Shown here in pieces: positions 58,104 to 64,000 of a stretch of 64,000 nt of DNA; positions within the stretch are counted from its first letter, which is position 1, and every line of letters begins with the position of its first letter. The position numbers and the translations under genes are program-made. Source of the DNA: Ceratotherium simum simum. Its lineage: Eukaryota > Chordata > Mammalia > Perissodactyla > Rhinocerotidae. The notes below the pieces were generated by a model that saw nothing but the letters and a program-made list of their open reading frames with translations, did no database searches and was not told where the DNA came from. Location: positions 4,002,619 through 4,066,618 of the forward strand of contig NW_004454217.1 of NCBI RefSeq assembly GCF_000283155.1. Direction: 5' to 3'.

Positions 58104-59499
58104 AGGAGAGAGAGCTTGATAATCTTCTTTCTTAGTGGGATAAATAATGTGTACAAAATTCAAAAATAAGAGCAACTATAAGAAGGTGCATGATGATTTA
58201 AAGAAAAAAATCTGAATGTTGAATATATCTTTAAAGATAAACATAATCAAAACCTTAAATACAGGAGATCTCTATAGGGCTTGACAGAAAAAAAATAGGA
58301 GACATGATTTAATCTAGCTTTCGGTGGGATTTTCCAGGATGCCAAAACCTGAAAGAGGCAGGGAAAGATGTTCACTTTCTCTTTCCTGTCCACAAACCTC
58401 GGATGCTGTATTTTTTGTTTTGGTCCTGAGATCTCATACCCAGTATAATGCATGCTTGGTTGTCTCTATTTTCTGTGCTACCTAGTTGAAGAATTTCTGA
58501 AATCTGGATGAAATACAATGGAATCCATTAAATCTTAGCCATTCAGATTCCCAGCTTTTCTCACGAGACCATAAAATTTTAAAGAAAAAGAAAACATGGG
58601 ATCATTTAATCTGTTCAAAATGAAGAGAGAACTGAAGAGACACGTTTTGGCCTCACTGTTAACCATTAGTAGAGCTGGATAGAGAATAGGTCTTATGATT
58701 CTTGCTTCAGACTCTTTAACAATAGAACTCTCTCCATCAACTTCCGCGTTATTATTGATTCCTTCCCTTGCTCCATGTAACCAGCGAACAATGCAGATAT
58801 CAGAGATGTCATAGTTCTGTTTGATAACACCTGGTTTGTGTCTGACTAACCAATGAGATAAAATTGCCTCAGAGCAAAGGAGATAAACCTATCTTATGCA
58901 ACGGTACATTTTCATGGTATTTAAATAGTCTCTAATCTATAATGTGCGTGGCAGACATGTCACACACTGACTAAATTAAAGTGGTTTTTAGATCCTCCAG
59001 GTCAACACTATACAAACTTATGAAAGTCTACTTAAAACACGTGTTAATGCACAGTAATCATGAAAAATTTTTAAAATACATGGGATTAATTTCAAATTTC
59101 AGACTCTCTTCAACACTCCTCCCATTTCTTAGCACTTGCCAAGATGAACATTTTAGAAATTGTGGAACATCTGAATTTCTTAGAATCACATTGTTGAAGT
59201 CAAGGTCATGATTTCTGAGAGTTAATCTTAAAATCAGTTGAGTTAACTCAAGCCTTTGACATACTATATCTGATACCATTCATCAGAATTTCTGTTGTTC
59301 CAGTAGCATCCTGAAAACTATGTGTCTAGCACGCATGTCAAACCTAATATCATACTATTTGAAGGACAAATCCAAGAGCTAAATTCTCAAATGCCTAAGC
59401 ATGTTGGATCTTTGCAGCACTCTGATTTAATTTACCTATAACTTCTTTCCTAGGTAGTCATGTTATTCCATAAACATCAAATATTAACCTTAGAAGAAA

Positions 59500-59605
59500 A
59501 TATAGCAGTGTGTATCATAGTGGTTAGAAAAAAAACCCTCTAATGGCACAAATGAGGAAACTAAGGCAGAGCAAGATTAAGTGACTTCCCCCAAGTTATT
59601 ATTTT
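59500..59605 (-). mobile_element. possible MIR-like fragment
   Basis: CAAATGAGGAAACTAAGGCA then GATTAAGTGACTTCCCCCAA is the reverse MIR core phrase; GTATCATAGTGGTTAG before it looks like a sense-strand MIR head, so two pieces may abut. Confidence 0.5.
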
Positions 59606-61099
59606 TTTTGCAAAGATGTGTCTAATACATTGGGTATCCTTGATGCAGCCAAGAAAATCTTCAATTAAACAAAATAATAACCGTGTTGGCAGGAGCATCC
59701 ACAACATTATGCAATACTTTTTCCCTAATTTTTCATTTACAGATAAACTTAGAATGTGAAAAGATGTCTGCCCATGGCCAGTTTTTCAAATGTCAGAATC
59801 TTTCGCGTCATTTTTTTTCTTTCCTTACTGTTACTAGAACTTTAATGATCACATGATTCTACAAGCATCTCTGAAATTAACCTTGACTTTCTTGTCTGTC
59901 ATTATTTAACAAAAAGGTTTATCAAATAGTTTTGGTGAAAGGTCACGCTTCAGTTATTCCTTTAGAAACTTTACTGTTAGTAAAGTGAGCTTTTGCAGGG
60001 TCCATAAAACATGCCTTTCACATTTGTTACTATTCCTTAGCACAGAAAGCAAATCTTAGTATTTTTACTTAGAAATTTTCCCCCTCAAATTTTCAGTCTC
60101 CAATCATAGCCAAACTCTTCAGTTTATACTGTATCTATCACTGGAAGGACATAACTAAAATTAAGAAATAAGACTAATCGAACAATTATATGTGTTCTTA
60201 TCATTTTCAGAAAAAATATAGCTCACTTCAGGGTTTTTTTTTAAGCTTTTCAACAACATGCTGTATTTGAGCAGTTCTTGCTTTTGAAGTCAGATACATC
60301 ATCTCTTCTAAATTATTATTTTTATTCCTCATTTACTCTAAAACTCTGTCTAGGTAATTTGCAATATTAATTTCTTGTATAAGCAATCGATCTGCTTTCC
60401 TCCATTTCATTTTGCATCCCCCATTTTCTGATATGCCTTTCTGCTTTCCTTCAATTAGGTTTATAGTTATTGAGATGATGAAAATCCACCCCATTGACTG
60501 ACAAAACAATTATTCACCCTTTCTACCCTGTTTAAAATGCGTTAGATTTCTACCCACAACTGAAATTATAATGCATTTTCTAGCTTCTTATAGAAAACAT
60601 CAAAACATTTCTGATGATTTCCTTTTCATCAAGTGCAACTGCTTCAACCCCAATTAGCAGGACAAATTTCCCAATCATGTTGTCTCTAATCTGATGGAGA
60701 AATTACTTGGTTTCTGGGATGTTGACTCATACAACTTTCAGTGAAGCACGTTTACTCTGAATGACTTCTCTTTCTCGTTTATCTTTATCTTAAAATTTCT
60801 CTTTCATGCAACCCCCCCCCCATGTCTTTGGAAAAGCATTGCCAGTATGTTTTCTTTGTTACATCATAACCTTTAAGTCAATAATATTTATTGAGTATAT
60901 TGCACTTAGTATTGTGGGAAATACTCCCAAACTTTTCCTTGAAATAGCTTACTATCAAACTGGGAGGTCAGATTTCAAAAGCTAAACATATTTATTTATT
61001 CCTTCAGTATTTAATGACCCCTTTCTAAAGACTCTGTTTTATTTGGAGCCTTGTGGTGTATCAATTTTTATAAGGTCTGAATCCTACTTCTAGTGATCT
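59606..61099. other. intron, nothing recognised
   Basis: AT- and C/T-rich sequence; I see no repeat family or exon. Confidence 0.55.
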
Positions 61100-61345
61100 T
61101 GCAGTCTAGGAGTCTAGGTTTATCACAGGGGCTTTGGGGTAATACTGCCTAGCACTTGATTTTGGTGTGACCTTGGGCAAGTGAGTCACATTCTCTGTCC
61201 CTCTGTTTCCTTGATCACCTCACCTATAAAGTAGATATATCAAAATATCTGTCTCCTGAGGTATTTGTGAGGTTTAAATGAAGTAGTCGATGTACCTGTA
61301 AAGGAAATAGGAGAGTTAGGAATTAGAGCTGATAAGCATATGTAT
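61100..61345 (+). mobile_element. MIR SINE
   Basis: GGTGTGACCTTGGGCAAGTG, TCTGTCCCTCTGTTTCCTTG, a CACCTATAAAGTAGATA block and GAGGTATTTGTGAGGTTTAA follow MIR. A second, antisense MIR starts right after it. Confidence 0.75.
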
Positions 61346-61354
61346 GGCTGGCAC

Positions 61355-61400
61355 TAAAGTATTTTACACATACTATTTAATCTTTATAATAAACAGAATA
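61355..61400 (-). mobile_element. MIR fragment, antisense, left part
   Basis: The block GTATTTTACACATACTATTT AATCTTTATAATAA is the start of an antisense MIR. It is cut by the Tigger-type MITE. Confidence 0.55.
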
Positions 61401-61610
61401 CAGTCATGTGTTGATTAAAAATCAGGATATGTTCTGAGAAATGTGTCGTTAGGTGATTGCATCCTTGTGCAAGCATTGTAGAGTATACTTACAGAAACCT
61501 AGATGGTATAGCCTACTACTCACCTAGGCTATATGTTATTAATCTCATGGGACCACCATTGTATATGCGGTCCATCGTTGACCAAAACGTCATTATGCAG
61601 TACATGACTG
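61401..61610. mobile_element. Tigger1/MER2-type MITE (mariner-family DNA transposon)
   Basis: A 210-bp non-autonomous element with terminal inverted repeats CAGTCATGTG at the left and the matching CATGACTG at the right, bounded by TA target duplications (61399-61400 and 61611-61612). Internal text GTTCTGAGAAATGTGTCGTT, ACCTAGATGGTATAGCCTAC and GGACCACCATTGTATATGCG is that of Tigger1/MER2. It has no coding capacity. It lies inside a MIR copy. Confidence 0.88.
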
Positions 61611-61612
61611 TA

Positions 61613-61750
61613 ATTATGATTGTCTGTGACTTTTTTTTTAAAGAGATGGCTCAGGAAAGCTAAGTAACTTGCCTGAGGCTTCATCCTATTAATAGACTGA
61701 GCAAAGATTCAAACTAATTCAGTCTGATTCTAAAACTTCTTTCAGGACAA
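61613..61750 (-). mobile_element. MIR fragment, antisense, right part
   Basis: GGCTCAGGAAAGCTAAGTAA, CTTGCCTGAGGCTTCATCC and GCAAAGATTCAAACTAATTC continue the antisense MIR after the MITE. Confidence 0.62.
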
Positions 61751-61779
61751 CGGCAGATACTGAGGAGAGACAAGAGGAG

Positions 61780-62150
61780 ACTCATTCATGTATTTGTTCC
61801 ACAAATATTTATTGAACACCAAGATGCATTCTGAGTGTTGCTGAACAGCAAGCAGGAAAAGCTATATTTGTGGTGCCTGGAAAACCTGCAGAGAGGTCGG
61901 TCTGCTGCTATGAGTGTAGAACAGGAGCTCAAGAGAGAGATTAGGAGCCACTCACACAGGGGGTATTGAAGATGTGGGAATGGACATGCCTATCTGGGAA
62001 GGTAATGAGGACAGATAGGAGGATAATGGAACCACCAGAACCTTAGGAAGCACCCACATTAGGAAGTGAGGGCAGGAAGAAAAGACAGAGAAGAGAGGAG
62101 GTCAGAAGGCAACGGATACATCTCAGGGTTTAGGGCAGTAACCTAATGAC
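61780..62150 (-). mobile_element. L2-like fragment, antisense
   Basis: CATGTATTTGTTCCACAAAT and ATTTATTGAACACCAAGATG fit the antisense L2 terminus, followed by G/A-rich sequence that could be its continuation. Only the first 80 bp are convincing. Confidence 0.45.
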
Positions 62151-62719
62151 AGTTAAGACCACAGGAGGGGACAGCTTGAGAGGGGGCCTTGTGGCTGGGG
62201 AGGAAGAGGTGGATCTTTGAAAGTAGATTCTCTGGCTGCTGCAGCAGATCAGAAAGACTGTATGCCTGCGGACACATCAGTCAGAGGTTTGGGAGATTGT
62301 GATATGGCTAAAGGATTATGCTTTTCTGAGGTAGCCAGGACAGAGACCCAGATCAAGCCTAGGACAAAGCCGTGACCCTCCCCAAGGCAGGCCTACCATA
62401 TGACTTTGCTCATTAAGAACTATGTCCTAGGAAATTTCCCAGAGGCCTCGTAAAGACCTGAGCAGCAGTCCAACAGGATTCTTCTTTCAGACAGGCTAGG
62501 GAAGTCCCTACCGCAGTGTCCTGTGTAGGGTGGGGCCTGAAGGCTGCCAAGCCAAATGGGCAGCTGGGTCCCTCCTCTCAGGGAGAACCAGCAAAGCTCA
62601 CCATCTGTTCCACTAGAGACAAAGCTGTTTCTTTGCAATTTTGACCTGGCCTAGCCCTTTCTTCTAGTAGTTGTGATAAAATTGTTGTGAAATACACAGC
62701 ATCCCAGTCCAGGCACAAT

Positions 62720-62870
62720 GGAAGGGTGGAGAGAGTTAAGGATCTAGAGTAGACAAACCTGCATTCCAATCCTGAGTCCAGCATTGCTGGTAAATCTGCA
62801 ACCTCTTTGAATGTGAGTTTTCTGTGTAATGGGAGAGGATTAGAAAAGGTTATTTTGAGAATTGCAATGG
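62720..62870 (+). mobile_element. MIR fragment
   Basis: GAGTAGACAAACCTGCATTC, CAATCCTGAGTCCAGCATTG and a TCTGTGTAATGGGAGAGGAT block are MIR. It lies under a 139-codon antisense open frame. Confidence 0.65.
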
Positions 62871-64000
62871 TATACATCAACACAGAAGCACATAGAAGAG
62901 GCTCCAAGAAATAGTAGCAATTTTTAGTAGCATGGCATATATGATGAATGGCAGTAACAGCTATTATAAAAGACAGGGAAGGTTTTAGAAAGGACAATGA
63001 TCTGAGAAAAGGTGAGGGAGGCAGCTCTGAAAGAGCAATTGTCTTAAGAACTCAGATTGCAAGAAATTAAGGAAAAAGTGGATGATGAAGAGGTAGAAGC
63101 AGTTTATTTATTTATTTTTTTAGGAAAGCTGGCAATGAACAGAAGGAGAGAGATGGGCTATTGCTGGAAAACGTCTAATGCTGAAGGGGAGTTTCTGTCT
63201 CCTGATCATAACTGTGAAATCAAAACAAATGCGAAAATCAGTCTAATCTAGCTATGAATAAATACACTTTTGAAAAGTTAGTTTTCTTACAGAAAATCAC
63301 TACAGGAGTTTTAGGGAGCCATTAGGAGAGAGAAATTGAAAATGCTGGAAAGATAATAGCTTCTATAGCGTGTTGTTTATTCTTATTTTATAGCGTTTAC
63401 TTATTTTTGCCTTGTTTTAGCATTTTGGCCCTCATTTCTCCATGTCACAGCAGGCCAGAGGAGAACTACTAATGAGCGTGGATAATGATAGCAATGGAAA
63501 TTGAAATCACATTTGACTCTAAGCCCTCATTTGAAAAAATAGCTGGGGTGTCTAGCCCCTCAAGTCCTCCTTCCTTATCAGAATTCCGAGTGATGTGCAT
63601 TCTCTGAGGCAGCCTTTCCAATCTTCCTGGGACCAACATGGGTGCTCTTTGATCTATTTCCATTAATCTTACATCAGTCTGCCAGGGAGAACTGTTCACT
63701 CTCATAGTCTCAGATGCTGACCCTGGCACCCTTGCTAAGGCACTTCCCTCACTTGGAGCAGGGGCTAGGTGAGGGGTTGCAGTGGAGTAGGGTGGGATGG
63801 GTCTCCTTTTTTACTCTGGCCCATAAATCATAATCAAGGAATTTGGAACATGCCCACGCCCTGCAAAAAAAAAAAAAAAATAGTCCAGAGAATAATTGAG
63901 TAACCCCCAAATCATCTCTTATATCTCAAAAAAGTTAATCAGAGACCAAATTCCTTCCTGCTTTTAAAACTTGGAACATGGTTTCTGTCAAATTAGATCA
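62871..64000. other. intron, nothing recognised
   Basis: Unique sequence with a short A-run near 63865-63880. The next NRXN1 exon was not found before the window end. Confidence 0.6.

Larger units (their letters stand above)
56400..59499. other. intron, repeat-poor, containing the exon-like block
   Basis: Only simple repeats are seen. The 95-codon plus-strand frame at 56655-56942 begins in a lysine-rich A-rich stretch and looks incidental. Confidence 0.5.
43305..64000 (+). other. NRXN1: NRXN1 intron downstream of the LNS2 exons (5' part)
   Basis: The intron opens at GTAAAT and runs past the window end. It has MIR, L2 and MER5A remnants, one ERE, one Tigger/MER2-type MITE, microsatellites, and an exon-like 49-nt block at 57292-57340. 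No conventional NRXN1 exon was recognised. Confidence 0.85.

Noticed and set aside
62578..62997. 139-codon minus-strand open frame
   Set aside because: Its central part (LPAMLDSGLECRFVYSRS) is the translation of an antisense MIR, the rest has no domain, and there is no promoter or splice context.
1..64000. prokaryotic features, CRISPR arrays, tRNA or rRNA genes, endogenous retroviruses
   Set aside because: None seen. The only tRNA-like sequences are SINE heads, and no LTR pair or retroviral coding segment was recognised.

Overview
The window is a piece of a mammalian nuclear chromosome, AT-rich and almost entirely intronic. Six copies of a tRNA-derived SINE that opens GGGCCGGCCC and ends in GATGTTAGCTCAGGGC / CTTCCTCA + poly-A match the equine repetitive element (ERE) family, so the source is a perissodactyl, most probably a horse or another Equus. 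The background of old MIR, L2, L1M, MER5A and Tigger-type repeats is ordinary for a placental mammal. A 100-N gap at 42946-43045 marks it as draft assembly.

The only protein-coding gene I can support is NRXN1 (neurexin-1), on the + strand. Three coding blocks lie within 3.7 kb: a 302-nt exon (39643-39944) with the N-terminal part of the second laminin-neurexin-sex-hormone-globulin domain (LNS2), the alternatively spliced site 2 cassette (42007-42051, with an internal donor after 42030), and a 162-nt exon (43143-43304) that continues LNS2. Together they make 509 nt, under 1% of the window. The 39.6 kb before and the 20.7 kb after are parts of large introns. No splice site 1 exon was recognised upstream, and the exon that should complete LNS2 was not recognised downstream.

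Layout. 1-39642: intron with L1, L2 and MIR remnants, five ERE copies, a CR1/L3-like remnant (about 32.5-33.2 kb) and two antisense L1 pieces (33.8-35.0 and 36.2-37.4 kb), the first split by an ERE. 39643-43304: the exon cluster. Its introns carry clustered ACTAAC motifs, three TGCATG motifs and pyrimidine tracts, as expected around a regulated cassette. 43305-64000: intron with MIR/L2 remnants, a MER5A, an ERE, a Tigger/MER2-type MITE nested in a MIR, and a 49-nt block at 57292-57340 with exon-like boundaries.

I found no new gene system. The best leads are the splice-regulatory architecture around splice site 2, the absence of a +5 G in every NRXN1 donor in the window, the candidate cryptic exon near 57.3 kb, and a CRE/TATA pair near 14.1 kb. 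Repeat assignments rest on recognising family consensus patterns by eye, so their edges are approximate unless target-site duplications are given.
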